Part shown: piece after piece, positions 16,067 through 24,445 of the stretch | Layout of the letters: every line of letters starts with the position of its first letter | Numbering within the stretch: position 1 is the first letter of the stretch | Source of the DNA: Actinomadura montaniterrae | Lineage (GTDB): Bacteria > Actinomycetota > Actinomycetes > Streptosporangiales > Streptosporangiaceae | Direction of reading: 5' to 3' | DNA: 64,000 nt | Assembly: GCF_008923365.1 (NCBI RefSeq) | Contig: NZ_WBMR01000019.1 | Coordinates: 16,285 to 80,284, forward strand | Notes under the pieces: model-generated | The model's input: the letters and a program-made list of their open reading frames with translations, nothing else | Database searches by the model: none | Told to the model about the DNA's origin: nothing | Position numbers and translations under genes: made by a program

Positions 16067-16657
16067 ATGCCGTTCGACGAGGCAGCGCATCCGCGCGCGG
16101 CGGCCGGTGCGGCGGGCGGCGGGCAGTTCGTCGCCGAGACCGGGCCCGGTCGCACTGGGCAGAGCGTCCTCGGTCTGAAGGCCAAGGGTGCCAGCCTGCC
16201 CAAGGACGCCAAGGGCAAGGGCGGCGGCAAGGGCAAGAAGGGCGGCAAGGGGAAGGGCAAGGCGACCCCGGAGCAGAAAGCCAAGGCCGTCAAGGGCATC
16301 CAGACCCTGCTGAACCGGCTCGGCTTCAAGGACGCCGACGGCAAGAAGCTCGCGGTGGACGGCATCGTCGGCCCGAAGACCACGGCGGCGATCAAGCGGG
16401 CACAGCGCCGCTTCGGCCTCCCTGCCACGGGGAAGCTCACGCCCGAGCTGCTGAAGAAGCTCAAGGCGCCCCGCATGGCCAAGGACCACCTGAAGCCGAA
16501 GAAGCCGAAGGCGTTCACCCCGGTCCCGGCCCGTTCGGACTCCGGCAAGCCCGCGCCCGCGCGCAGGCGCCGCCGGACGCGCCGGTCCCTGCGCCGCCGC
16601 TCGACGCTGGAGCGCATGCCCTCGTTCCGCACCGGCCCGAGAGGGGGTGACCAGTGA
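16067..16657 (+). CDS. Head-region protein with peptidoglycan-binding domain (PG_binding_1)
   Basis: The 196-residue protein starts at ATG 16067. The N terminus has HPRAAAGAAGGGQFVAE, similar to the D-P-R-H-x-x-G-x-x-G-G-Q-F signature seen at the ends of phage MuF or capsid maturation proteins. After a Lys/Gly linker, residues about 72-131 form a PG_binding_1 domain: KAVKGIQTLLNRLGFKDADG, then KLAVDGIVGPKTTAAIKRAQ and RRFGLPATGKLTPELLKKL. The C terminus is strongly basic. A cell-wall-binding domain in a virion-head gene could help DNA delivery through the wall. It overlaps the next gene by GTGA. Confidence 0.78.
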   Translation: MPFDEAAHPRAAAGAAGGGQFVAETGPGRTGQSVLGLKAKGASLPKDAKGKGGGKGKKGGKGKGKATPEQKAKAVKGIQTLLNRLGFKDADGKKLAVDGIVGPKTTAAIKRAQRRFGLPATGKLTPELLKKLKAPRMAKDHLKPKKPKAFTPVPARSDSGKPAPARRRRRTRRSLRRRSTLERMPSFRTGPRGGDQ

Positions 16658-16809
16658 GCAGCGCGAAGTTCGACGCCCTGGCCTCCAAGGTCGGGTCACG
16701 TCGGCTCGCCGGATGGATCACCCAGCACAACCCCAAGGTGAAGGCACGCGCCGACGCCACCCGCAAGAAGCACCGCAAGAGCGCCCTGATGAAGGGCGCC
16801 CGAAAGTAG
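16654..16809 (+). CDS. Small basic protein, 51 aa
   Basis: GTG 16654 starts a 51-codon frame in a GTGA overlap with the previous gene and ends at TAG 16,807-16,809, just before the scaffold gene. The product reads MSSAKFDALASKVGSRRLAG, WITQHNPKVKARADATRKKH and RKSALMKGARK. It is about one third basic and predicted helical. Tight coupling on both sides supports expression. Function is unknown; a DNA-condensing internal head protein is possible. Confidence 0.65.
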   Translation: MSSAKFDALASKVGSRRLAGWITQHNPKVKARADATRKKHRKSALMKGARK

Positions 16810-16818
16810 GAGCCAGCC

Positions 16819-17514
16819 ATGACGATGCCGGTCGAGCCCGACACGGGCACCCCGGCGCCCGACACGGGCGACCCGTCACAGCAGCCCACCCCGACCGACG
16901 ACGCCGCGCAGCAGCCCGCCGGCCAGCCCGACACGGGCGGCTGGGACGAGCTGATCGAGCAGTGGAAGTCGGACGGCCTCGCACCCGGCCAGATCGCCGA
17001 GCGCCTCGCCGCGTCCCGCAAGCACGAGGGCCGCGCCAAGCGCTACAAGCAGCAGCTCGACAAGCTCAACGGCGGCGGGCAGTCGCCCGCCGAGCCCGAG
17101 GGCAGCGAGGACTGGCAGGCCAAGTACGAGGCCGAGCAGGAGCGCGCGAGCACGTTCGAGAGCGAGCTGCTCGAAACGCGCTACGAGAACGCCGTCAACC
17201 GCGCCGCCACCAACGTCGGCGCGGACGCCGAAGCACTCCTCGACTCGCAGGCGTTCCGCGACGCGGTCGCCGCCGAGCTCGACGAGGACTTCGACACCGA
17301 CGACCTCCGCGAAGCCGTCAACAAGGTCGCCAAGGACTTCGCCAAGAAGCCGCGGTTCGCCGCGCAGCAGCCCGCCGCCGGCCGGTCCGGCGGGGACTTC
17401 ACCGGCGGCCCGGGCGCCCGCGCATCCATCGACCAGCAGATCGCCGACGCGGAGAAGAACCGCGACTTCGCCACAGCGATCGCCCTGAAGCGGCAGCGCG
17501 CCGCACTGAAGTAG
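16819..17514 (+). CDS. Capsid scaffolding protein
   Basis: The 231-residue protein lies directly before the major capsid gene, the usual scaffold position. It has a disordered N terminus rich in Pro, Thr, Gln and Asp, then long charged helices with coiled-coil character (KRYKQQLDKLNGG; DWQAKYEAEQERASTFESEL; LETRYENAVNRAATNVGADA). A C-terminal helix follows (SIDQQIADAEKNRDFATAIA, LKRQRAALK), the part that normally contacts the capsid. Composition and place agree with DUF4355-type scaffolds. Confidence 0.85.
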   Translation: MTMPVEPDTGTPAPDTGDPSQQPTPTDDAAQQPAGQPDTGGWDELIEQWKSDGLAPGQIAERLAASRKHEGRAKRYKQQLDKLNGGGQSPAEPEGSEDWQAKYEAEQERASTFESELLETRYENAVNRAATNVGADAEALLDSQAFRDAVAAELDEDFDTDDLREAVNKVAKDFAKKPRFAAQQPAAGRSGGDFTGGPGARASIDQQIADAEKNRDFATAIALKRQRAALK

Positions 17515-17527
17515 AGGAGAACGCCAC

Positions 17528-18730
17528 ATGGCCGGCATCACCGGTATGGGCACGACCTACAACCTGCCCAACTACGTGGGCGAGCTGTTCGCGCTCACCC
17601 CCGACGACACGCCGCTGCTGTCGGCCATCGGCGGCCTGACCGGCGGCGGCGAGACCAGCGCCACGGAGTTCGAGTGGCAGACCTACGACCTGCGCGACCC
17701 GTCGCAGCGGGTCCGGCTGGAGGGCGCGACCGCGCCGACCGCCGAGGAGCGCGTCCGGGCGAACGCCCGGAACGTCTGCCAGATCCACCAGGAGAAGGTG
17801 TCCGTCTCCTACACCAAGCAGTCCGCGACCGGGCAGATCGCGGGCCCGCAGGCCGCGCCCTACAACGCGCTGCCCGGCTCCAACCCGGTCGGGAACGAGC
17901 TGAACTGGCAGGTCCAGCAGGCACTGAAGTCCATTGCGCTCGACGTGAACTGGAGCTTCATCAACGGCACCTACCAGCTGCCGACCGACTCCTCGACCGC
18001 GCGGAAGACCCGCGGACTGCTCCAGGCGATCACCACCAACCGGATCGCCAAGGGCACCTCTGTGACGGGCGCGACGTCGGCGACCGACACGATCACCGCC
18101 ACCGGGCACGGGCTGACGGCGGGCAACAAGATCGTGTTCACCGCGACCGGCGCCGCGACCGGCATCGTCGCCGGCCGCGTCTACTACGTCGTCACCGTGG
18201 TCGACGCCAACAACTTCAAGGTGTCGGCCAGCAGCGGCGGCGCGGCGATCACGCTGGGCACCGCGACCGGCCTGGCGTTCACCAAGCCGTGGGCGACCGC
18301 GCTGACCGGCGACGTCATCAACGACCTGCTCCAGCTCGCCTACGACAACGGCGGTATCAGCGAGCAGGCCACCGCGACGCTGCTGTGCAACAGCGTCCAG
18401 AAGCGGGCGATCACCAAGGCGTACGCGTCGGCGTACGGCCAGTACCGGGAGACGTCCCGCACCATGGGCGGCGTCAACGTCAACACCGTCGTCACCGACT
18501 TCGGCACGCTGAACCTGATGATGGACCGGCACATGCCGCAGGACACCATCGCGGTCGTGTCGATGGAGGACCTGATGCCGGTCTTCCTCAACGTGCCCGG
18601 CAAGGGGCACTTCTTCGAGGAGCCGCTGGCCAAGACCGGCGCGTCCGACGAGGTCCAGCTGTACGGCGAGATCGGCCTGAAGTACGGGGCCGAGAAGCAC
18701 CACGCCGTCATGACGGGGCTGGTCATCTGA
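17528..18730 (+). CDS. Major capsid protein, SU10/DUF5309 type
   Basis: The 400-residue protein starts after GAGGAG with MAGITGMGTTYNLPNYVGEL, followed by FALTPDDTPLLSAIGGLTGG, both typical of the SU10/DUF5309 capsid family (HK97 fold). Other family blocks are EFEWQTYDL, VRLEGATAPTAEERVRANAR, VCQIHQEKVSVSYTKQSATG and IALDVNWSFINGTYQLPTDS, with RKTRGLLQAI. Residues about 178-255 form a beta-rich insert with TGHGLTAGNKIVF and GRVYYVVTVVDANNFKVS, a module otherwise seen in tail proteins. The end resumes the family core (SMEDLMPVFLN, EEPLAKTG). Confidence 0.92.
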   Translation: MAGITGMGTTYNLPNYVGELFALTPDDTPLLSAIGGLTGGGETSATEFEWQTYDLRDPSQRVRLEGATAPTAEERVRANARNVCQIHQEKVSVSYTKQSATGQIAGPQAAPYNALPGSNPVGNELNWQVQQALKSIALDVNWSFINGTYQLPTDSSTARKTRGLLQAITTNRIAKGTSVTGATSATDTITATGHGLTAGNKIVFTATGAATGIVAGRVYYVVTVVDANNFKVSASSGGAAITLGTATGLAFTKPWATALTGDVINDLLQLAYDNGGISEQATATLLCNSVQKRAITKAYASAYGQYRETSRTMGGVNVNTVVTDFGTLNLMMDRHMPQDTIAVVSMEDLMPVFLNVPGKGHFFEEPLAKTGASDEVQLYGEIGLKYGAEKHHAVMTGLVI

Positions 18731-19041
18731 TGGCCATCTACGCCCGCGGGACCGGCGCGCACGACGCCGAGCGCGTGCAGCCCGAGCCCGGCAGCGACGA
18801 GGAGAAGCGCCTCCAGGCGCTCGCCGACGACCCGGTCTCCGGGTGGCGGCGCGTGGACGAGCCCGAGCCCGAGCCGGTGGCGCCGTCCCGGCCGGCCAAG
18901 TCCGCCCCCAAGGGCGACTGGGTCGCCTGGGCGGTCGCCAACGGCGCCGAGCAGGCCGAGGCGGAGAAGGCGACCAAGGACGACCTGATCGCCGCCTACG
19001 GCCAGGACGAGCCCGACCCGGACGGCGGCGAGGGGAGCTGA
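18730..19041 (+). CDS. Head-region protein with SAP/HeH-like C-terminal helix pair
   Basis: ATG 18730 overlaps the capsid stop by one base. The 103-residue acidic protein has a disordered Pro/Glu middle and ends with PKGDWVAWAVANGAEQAEAE and KATKDDLIAAYGQ. This is the pattern of the HeH/SAP-like helix-extended loop-helix found in small phage head proteins. It lies between capsid and connector genes, so a role in head completion is possible. Confidence 0.7.
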   Translation: MAIYARGTGAHDAERVQPEPGSDEEKRLQALADDPVSGWRRVDEPEPEPVAPSRPAKSAPKGDWVAWAVANGAEQAEAEKATKDDLIAAYGQDEPDPDGGEGS

Positions 19042-19042
19042 C

Positions 19043-19429
19043 GTGGCGTACGCGACGGTCGCGGAGCTGACGGCGTTCCTCGACGACCACGAGCCAGCGG
19101 GTGCATCCCGGCTCCTCGACCGCGCGTCCCGCGACATCGACCGGCTGCTGCTGTGCGCGGTCTACGACCCGGACGACGCCGACGTCCAGGCCGCGCTGAA
19201 GGCCGCGACGCTGGAGCAGGTCGCCTACCAGCTGGAGCAGGGCAACGCGAACGGCATCCGGCACGGGATGCAGGCCGGCGTCCCGACCGGCTCCAGCGCG
19301 GGCGCGGTGGACCTGTCGCGCGGCCAGTCCGTCGGCGGCAACACGTCGGGGCTGCCGTTGATCGGGGACCAGGCGTTCGCAGTGCTCCAAGCGGCGCGGT
19401 TCTCCTTCCAGGGGCCGATGCCGCGATGA
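19043..19429 (+). CDS. Head-tail connector (adaptor) protein
   Basis: GTG 19043 starts a 128-residue protein with the layout of gp6/gp15-like adaptor proteins: MAYATVAELTAFLDDHEPAG, then a helix SRLLDRASRDIDRLLLCAVY, PDDADVQAALKAATLEQVAY and a C-terminal loop region rich in Gly and Ser. The L-L-x-x-A-S-R-x-I-D helix and Q-x-A-Y helix are typical. It would sit below the portal. The next gene overlaps its stop. Confidence 0.82.
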   Translation: MAYATVAELTAFLDDHEPAGASRLLDRASRDIDRLLLCAVYDPDDADVQAALKAATLEQVAYQLEQGNANGIRHGMQAGVPTGSSAGAVDLSRGQSVGGNTSGLPLIGDQAFAVLQAARFSFQGPMPR

Positions 19430-19965
19430 CCTCCCGCAGAGAGATCCGCGCCGGGATCGCGGCGTTCTTCGGCGGGCCCCTCGACCCGAAGAGCCAGATC
19501 TACCGGCCGACGCCGCTCGCCGACGCCGGGCTGGCCGGAGTGCGGCCGTACTGGACGACGCGCTTCGAGGATCCCGACTACTTCGCCACCCTGGCGGCCG
19601 GCCGGAACATGGGCGCCGTCATGTCCATCCACCTCGCCGGGGACAGCGAGCGGCGGATCGCGTTCGGCGGGCCAACGGCGGGCTTCAAGAGCCGCCCCCT
19701 GGCCGTCGAGCTGTGGATCTGGCACCTGGCCCGCACGGCGGTCATCGAGGACGCACAGCGCGACCTGGACGACCTGCTGGACGCGATCACCGACCGGATC
19801 CACGGGGACCGGACGCTCGGCGGCGCGGTGATGGAGGCCGGGGAGTCCCAGCGCGGCATCAACCGCGACACGGCCAGCGTCCCGGCGTACGAGCCGGGCG
19901 CCCTGCCGACCGTCCGCCAGGAGGCGGTCGTCAGGTTCGACGCGACCGTCTACCCGCAGGCATAG
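19426..19965 (+). CDS. Neck / tail-completion protein
   Basis: ATG 19426 overlaps the connector stop (ATGA). The 179-residue protein has N-terminal helix SRREIRAGIAAFFGG, central strands (GAVMSIHLAGDSERRIAFGG; LAVELWIWHLARTAVIEDAQ), a helix RDLDDLLDAITDRIHGD, and closing strands RQEAVVRFDATVYPQA. This order of strands and helices matches tail-terminator-like phage proteins, and the position between connector and tail tube agrees. The family assignment is by pattern only. Confidence 0.72.
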   Translation: MTSRREIRAGIAAFFGGPLDPKSQIYRPTPLADAGLAGVRPYWTTRFEDPDYFATLAAGRNMGAVMSIHLAGDSERRIAFGGPTAGFKSRPLAVELWIWHLARTAVIEDAQRDLDDLLDAITDRIHGDRTLGGAVMEAGESQRGINRDTASVPAYEPGALPTVRQEAVVRFDATVYPQA

Positions 19966-19973
19966 GAGCACGA

Positions 19974-20237
19974 GTGAAGTACACCTTCGGCGGCGACGTG
20001 GCCACCACGTACGCCGAGTACATCGACGTGGCCAAGGGGTCGACGCTGGTCGCCGAGCCCGGCCAGACCTACGAGATCCGGCAGGCCGCCGGCGTCACCC
20101 GCCCCGGCGCGAAGCGCGGCGAGGACGGCGAGCTGATCGAGACCGGCGAGCACGAGCCCGTCGAGCTGCCGCTGCCCCCGGACAGCCGCTGGACGGCCGC
20201 CCGGGTCCGCACGAGCAAGGACAAGGAGACCGACTGA
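19974..20237 (+). CDS. Small hypothetical protein before tail tube gene
   Basis: GTG 19974 starts an 87-residue product after AGGAGCAC, and its stop shares a base with the tail tube start. It is strand-rich, with residues YTFGGDVATTYAEYIDVAKG and STLVAEPGQTYEIRQAAGVT, then a charged, proline-containing tail. It looks like a small beta domain of the neck or tail. No family is recognised. Confidence 0.68.
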   Translation: MKYTFGGDVATTYAEYIDVAKGSTLVAEPGQTYEIRQAAGVTRPGAKRGEDGELIETGEHEPVELPLPPDSRWTAARVRTSKDKETD

Positions 20238-21223
20238 TGCCCGTGATGCCGGGCGCACGGAGCGCCTTCGGGATCGGCAGAGAAACCACCGCCGGCACGC
20301 AGGTCGCCGCGAGGTTCTTCCCGCCGTTCAGCAAGTTCGACCCGACCGACAAGCCCGACTTCCTGGTGGACGACGGGTACCGCGGCTCGATGGCCAGCGA
20401 GTTCGGCGGCGTCATGGGGCCGGAGTCGTGCGACATCGACTTCTCCGGGCCGGGGTTCATGGATGCGCTGGGGTCGCTGCTGCACAACATCCTCGGGGAC
20501 TACGCCGTCGGCGCCGCGGTGTCCGGGGTCTACCCGCACACGTTCGGGCTGCTGAACAGCGGCAACGGCCAGCCGCCGACGCACACCCTGATCGACTCCC
20601 AGCAGCTCACTGCTACCGTCGGCGCCCGCGCGTACCCGGGCGCATGCCTGTCCGAGCTCACCCTGTCCGGGAACACCGAGGGCCTGTTCCAGATCGACGG
20701 GAAGGCCACCTCGTACCCGTCGGCGGCGGCGTCGGCGGCGATGACGAACACCCCGACCAGCGAGCAGGTCATCCCCGCGTGGCGGTCCACCGTGTCGATC
20801 GCGGGCAGCAGCGCCCCGAACATCAGCGAGTGGTCGGTCACCATCGCCCGCGAGCTGGCCCCGATGTGGACCGCGAACGGCACCCAGGCGCCGTACGTCA
20901 TCGGCCGCGGCGCGATCAAGGTGTCCGGGAAGCTCACGTTCGTCGCGATCGACGAGTCCCCGCTGACCACGGGTCTGCTGACCAACCAGCAGCCCGCCCT
21001 GGTCATCACCGTCAACAACGGCGGCAGCACGGGCGCGCTGCGGGAGCTGGCGCTGACGATGACCAAGGCGGCGTACACCGACGCCGGCCAGAAGCGCGAC
21101 ACGCTGCTCGGCTGGGACGTCTCGTTCTCGGCCATGGCCAACTCGACGGACGCCGCGGCGTCCGGCGGGCTGTCCCCGATCAAGGCGGTACTGAAGAACG
21201 CCGTCACCGACTACTCCAGCTAG
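20237..21223 (+). CDS. Major tail tube protein
   Basis: The 328-residue protein lies right before the tail chaperone genes. It is strand-rich with repeated Ser/Thr/Gly segments. Features of the siphovirus tail tube are FGIGRETTAGTQVAARFFPP at the N terminus, SELTLSGNTEGLFQIDGKAT in the middle, a SEWSVTIARELAPMW strand, and ELALTMTKAAYTDAGQKRDT followed by LLGWDVSFSAMANS near the end. These correspond to the tube beta-barrel and subunit contact strands. The order tube, chaperones, tape measure is standard. Confidence 0.85.
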   Translation: MPVMPGARSAFGIGRETTAGTQVAARFFPPFSKFDPTDKPDFLVDDGYRGSMASEFGGVMGPESCDIDFSGPGFMDALGSLLHNILGDYAVGAAVSGVYPHTFGLLNSGNGQPPTHTLIDSQQLTATVGARAYPGACLSELTLSGNTEGLFQIDGKATSYPSAAASAAMTNTPTSEQVIPAWRSTVSIAGSSAPNISEWSVTIARELAPMWTANGTQAPYVIGRGAIKVSGKLTFVAIDESPLTTGLLTNQQPALVITVNNGGSTGALRELALTMTKAAYTDAGQKRDTLLGWDVSFSAMANSTDAAASGGLSPIKAVLKNAVTDYSS

Positions 21224-21240
21224 AAAGGAATCGACGAACC

Positions 21241-21618
21241 ATGCGCGTCGACCTCGGCAAGGACAAGGACGGAAACGAGCGCTGGGCGGAGGTCACCGAC
21301 CTCGACGACATGCCCCGCCGCGTCGAGACCGCCATCAACCGGATGCTGCCCCCCTACAAGAAGGGCGGCGACACCAGCGCGTTCACGCCCGCGCTGATGG
21401 ACCGGATGCGGGATGCCCTGATCGCCCACCTGATCGAGGCGTGGTCGTTCGACAAGGCGCCGCCCAAGGGCAACGCCGACAAGATCGACTTCCTGCCCCG
21501 CAGCGCCTACCTGGAGCTGCTGGACGCCACCGCGCCGCACTGGGAGGCGGTGGGGTTTACCGACCCGGGCAAGAGCAAGCCCAGCCCGGCCCCGGATGGC
21601 AAGACCTCCTCCGGCTGA
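21241..21618 (+). CDS. Tail assembly chaperone, upstream frame
   Basis: The 125-residue protein starts at ATG 21241 after GAAAGGAA. It has MRVDLGKDKDGNERWAEVTD at the start, helices DALIAHLIEAWSFDK and RSAYLELLDATAPHWEAV, and a short basic, Pro-rich end. The layout (fold with a short tail, next reading frame open at -1) fits the gpG/gp13 class of chaperones that coat the tape measure protein during tail assembly. A part of the ribosomes should shift into the following frame. Confidence 0.8.
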   Translation: MRVDLGKDKDGNERWAEVTDLDDMPRRVETAINRMLPPYKKGGDTSAFTPALMDRMRDALIAHLIEAWSFDKAPPKGNADKIDFLPRSAYLELLDATAPHWEAVGFTDPGKSKPSPAPDGKTSSG

Positions 21619-21860
21619 AGAACCACCTCAAGGGCCGGGACACCGGCCCTGAGCACACGCCGTCCCGCCGGATCCTCGACGCGCTGACGTACGTGCAGTT
21701 CGCCGACCTGTTCGGCTGGACGCCCCGCCAGGTGGAGGACGACGTCCCCGCGTGGCTCATCCCCTACATCGTTCCTGTGCTCAACCAGATCCGGGAGGTG
21801 CAGGCGGATGAGTCCCAGCGGCGACAGGCTCCGCCGGATGGCGGAGCTGGCAGCCCATGA
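21555..21860 (+). CDS. Tail assembly chaperone, -1 frameshift extension
   Basis: The -1 frame is open across the end of the upstream chaperone gene and codes for SRRILDALTYVQFADLFGWT, then PRQVEDDVPAWLIPYIVPVL and NQIREVQADES, a coherent helical domain. It has no start codon with a good ribosome site, so it is probably read as a fusion by programmed -1 frameshifting. A candidate site is GGGGTTT at 21,552-21,558, which permits GGG re-pairing in the P site but not a perfect A-site re-pairing. The exact slip position is therefore uncertain, anywhere in 21,541-21,618. Confidence 0.72.
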   Translation, partial: VYRPGQEQAQPGPGWQDLLRLKNHLKGRDTGPEHTPSRRILDALTYVQFADLFGWTPRQVEDDVPAWLIPYIVPVLNQIREVQADESQRRQAPPDGGAGSP

Positions 21861-22248
21861 CGGCGGCCGGGCCGCGGCCGGCGCGATGGCCCGGGAGGGG
21901 CGGAACGCGATCCGGGAGGCGCTGAACAGGCGCAGCCACCGGCGCGGGACGCCCACCCCGGCCGCGCCCGGGCAGCCGCCCGCGCGGATCTCCGGCGCGC
22001 TGATGACCCACATCGTCGTCGTCCCGGCGGTCAACGAGGGCTCGTACCGCTGGGTCGCCACCGCAGGCAGCGACGGGATCCTGCCGTACGACCGGATTCA
22101 GAACCTGGGCGGCGTCGCCGGCCGCGGGCACCGCACGACCCTGCCGCCGCGGCCGTACATCGTCCCGCCGGTTCGGGACCTGCGTGCGTCCGGGCGGCTG
22201 TCCGAGGTCGGCGCGGAGGCGTTCCGGGCGGTCGTGCATGGCCGATAA
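21808..22248 (+). CDS. Virion morphogenesis protein, HK97 gp10-like
   Basis: The 146-residue protein starts at ATG 21808 and overlaps the end of the chaperone extension by 53 bases. It has an N-terminal basic helix (RLRRMAELAAHDGGRAAAGA), then a PPARISGALMTHIVVVPAVN strand and EGSYRWVATAGSDG. The end is RPYIVPPVRDLRASGRLSEV and a helix, similar to HK97 gp10 / phage virion morphogenesis proteins that finish the tail. That group usually sits just upstream of the tail tube, so a place after the chaperones is slightly unusual. Confidence 0.7.
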   Translation: MSPSGDRLRRMAELAAHDGGRAAAGAMAREGRNAIREALNRRSHRRGTPTPAAPGQPPARISGALMTHIVVVPAVNEGSYRWVATAGSDGILPYDRIQNLGGVAGRGHRTTLPPRPYIVPPVRDLRASGRLSEVGAEAFRAVVHGR

Positions 22249-24445
22249 CACGACCGTCGAGCGGTTCGTCGCCGACGTCGAGAACTTCGTCCAGAACACC
22301 GAGCGGGCCGCCAGGTCCGCGGACCGTCTCGGTGAGCAGTCGCGCGAGGCGCGCGAGCGCGTAGAGGAGATGGGCCGCAAGGCCGCCGAAGCGGCCGAGC
22401 GCGCCGCCCGCGCGCAGGCCGCTGCCGCCGAGGAGGCCGAGAAGCTCGCCCGCGGCGAGGGCAACGCCGAGCGCGCGGCGCAGGCGGCTGCGCGCGCACA
22501 ACGGGAGCTGGAGCGCGCCCAGGTCGCGCAGGCCCGGGCCGCCCGCGCGGCGGCACGCGCGACCGACGAGGAGGCCGACCAGTACCGGCAGCTCGCCCGC
22601 GAGGCCGCTGCCGCCGGCATCGCGGAACGGCTCGCGGCGCTTCGGGCGTCCGGGCAGCTCAAGGAGCACAACGAGCTGGTCCGCCGGCTCCGTGACGAGT
22701 ACGGCAACCTCGGCAGGGACTCCGACCACGCGTTCCGTGAGATGGAGTCGCGCGGGCGCCGCGCCTTCGATGGCCTGTCCGGCATGGTCGGCGGCGTCGA
22801 CATGAAGATCCAGGCCGCGATCGCCATCCTCCCGTTCGTCGCCGCGGCGGCGGCCGGCGCGATCACCCTGGCCTTCGGCGGCGCCCTGTCCGCCGTGGCG
22901 ATCATGGCAGCGGCCAAGTCCAAGCAGGTCCAGTCCTCCTTCTCCGGTCTGAAGGACCACGTCGTCCACGACCTGGAGGAATGGGCGAAACCGTGGGAGC
23001 CGACGCTCCAGCGGATCGCGCGGGCGGTCCAGTCGACCTTCGACGCGTTCGGCCCCACGCTGAAGACGGTGTTCGCCGACCTAGCGCCGGTCGTCGAGCA
23101 GTTCGTCGGGCAGCTCCTCAACGGGCTCCGCGAGTTCGAGCCGACGATCAAGAAGTTCGCGGACGCCTTCCAGGCCGTGCTCGGCGAACTCGGCCCGAAG
23201 ATGGACACGATCCTCCGGAACATCTCCGACGGGCTGAACGCCGTCGCGGACGCGGCAAAGGACAACCCGCAGGCCTTCGCTGACCTGATCGAGGATTTCT
23301 CGACGCTGATCAACATCAGCGGCCAGCTCATCGGGCTGCTGACCCGCTTGGAGAAGCTGAACGAGTACTTCCCGTCCGGCCTGCACATGATCTCGATGGC
23401 GACCGACCTGTGGCATCAGGCCAACGACGGCGCCGCCGGCTCGCTGAACGACGTGCACAACGCGGTCCAGGCGGCATCGAACGCCTACGAGCGGGCGGCC
23501 GCCGCGACGCAGGTCGCCAACGACGCGCAGACGTCCAGCTCGCGGTTCATGGACCTGGCGTCCAAGTCGGCGAAGGATCTCAAAGCGGCGCTGGACAACC
23601 TCACCGGCAAGGAGCTGTCCTCGCGGGAGGCCGCCGCCCAGTACGGCTCGGCCGTCCTGGCGCTGAACAAGTCACTGAAGGAGAACGGCTCGGCGCACGG
23701 CTTTGCGACCGCCAAGGGGATCGCCAACGAGCAGGCGTTGGACAGCCTGGCGCAGGCGGCCCAGCAGAACGCCGTTGCGATGCGAGACAACGGCGCGAGC
23801 GCGGCCGACGTCGCCAAGTTCATGGCGAGCGCGCGGGCCCGGATCATCAAGGCCGCCGAGTCCATGCACTACAGCCACGACGAGGCGGTCAAGCTCGCCG
23901 ACAAGCTGCTCGGCGTGAAGGGCGCCGTCAACGCGATCCCCAAGCAGCACAACACCAAGGTCACGGCCAACACGAGCCAGGCCCGCGCGGACGTCCAGTA
24001 CCTCATCGAGTGGATCCGCGCCCAGACCGCCAGCATCATCGTCCACACGATCGGCGGCCGGGCCATGGGCGGCCCCGTCCAGGGGCTCGCAGCCGGCGGG
24101 GCGCCGCGCCAGCAGCCCGGCAAGGTGCGAGGGCGCGGCACCGACACCTCGGACTCCAACCTGGTCCGCCTGTCCAACAACGAGTTCGTCATGAACGCCG
24201 CGGCGACCCGCAAGTGGGAGCCGGTCCTGGCGTGGATGAACCGGGCGGCTGGCGCCGGGTCGACGACGCTGAGCGCCCCGGCCCAGTACGCGACCATCAA
24301 CAACGGCGGGACGAAGGCGGTGACGAACGTGACCGTCAACGTGACCGTCCAGGGCTCGGTCACCAGCGAGCGGAACCTCGCCAAGGCCGTCCAGTCGCAA
24401 CTGCTGTCCGGCCGCCTGGCCGTGGCGCTCCCGGCGGGCCGCTGA
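22238..24445 (+). CDS. Tape measure protein
   Basis: The start at ATG 22238 overlaps the previous gene by 11 bases. The 735-residue protein begins with a long Ala/Glu/Arg coiled coil (about residues 15-175). A hydrophobic central segment IQAAIAILPFVAAAAAGAIT plus LAFGGALSAVAIMAAA (about 190-225) follows, then long helices and a short glycine-rich C-terminal part with MGGPVQGLAAGGAP and DTSDSNLVRLSNNEFVMNAA. This C-terminal block is usual for actinophage tape measures. The size suggests a comparatively short tail of roughly 110 nm at 0.15 nm per residue. The next gene overlaps the stop by one base. Confidence 0.93.
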   Translation: MADNTTVERFVADVENFVQNTERAARSADRLGEQSREARERVEEMGRKAAEAAERAARAQAAAAEEAEKLARGEGNAERAAQAAARAQRELERAQVAQARAARAAARATDEEADQYRQLAREAAAAGIAERLAALRASGQLKEHNELVRRLRDEYGNLGRDSDHAFREMESRGRRAFDGLSGMVGGVDMKIQAAIAILPFVAAAAAGAITLAFGGALSAVAIMAAAKSKQVQSSFSGLKDHVVHDLEEWAKPWEPTLQRIARAVQSTFDAFGPTLKTVFADLAPVVEQFVGQLLNGLREFEPTIKKFADAFQAVLGELGPKMDTILRNISDGLNAVADAAKDNPQAFADLIEDFSTLINISGQLIGLLTRLEKLNEYFPSGLHMISMATDLWHQANDGAAGSLNDVHNAVQAASNAYERAAAATQVANDAQTSSSRFMDLASKSAKDLKAALDNLTGKELSSREAAAQYGSAVLALNKSLKENGSAHGFATAKGIANEQALDSLAQAAQQNAVAMRDNGASAADVAKFMASARARIIKAAESMHYSHDEAVKLADKLLGVKGAVNAIPKQHNTKVTANTSQARADVQYLIEWIRAQTASIIVHTIGGRAMGGPVQGLAAGGAPRQQPGKVRGRGTDTSDSNLVRLSNNEFVMNAAATRKWEPVLAWMNRAAGAGSTTLSAPAQYATINNGGTKAVTNVTVNVTVQGSVTSERNLAKAVQSQLLSGRLAVALPAGR

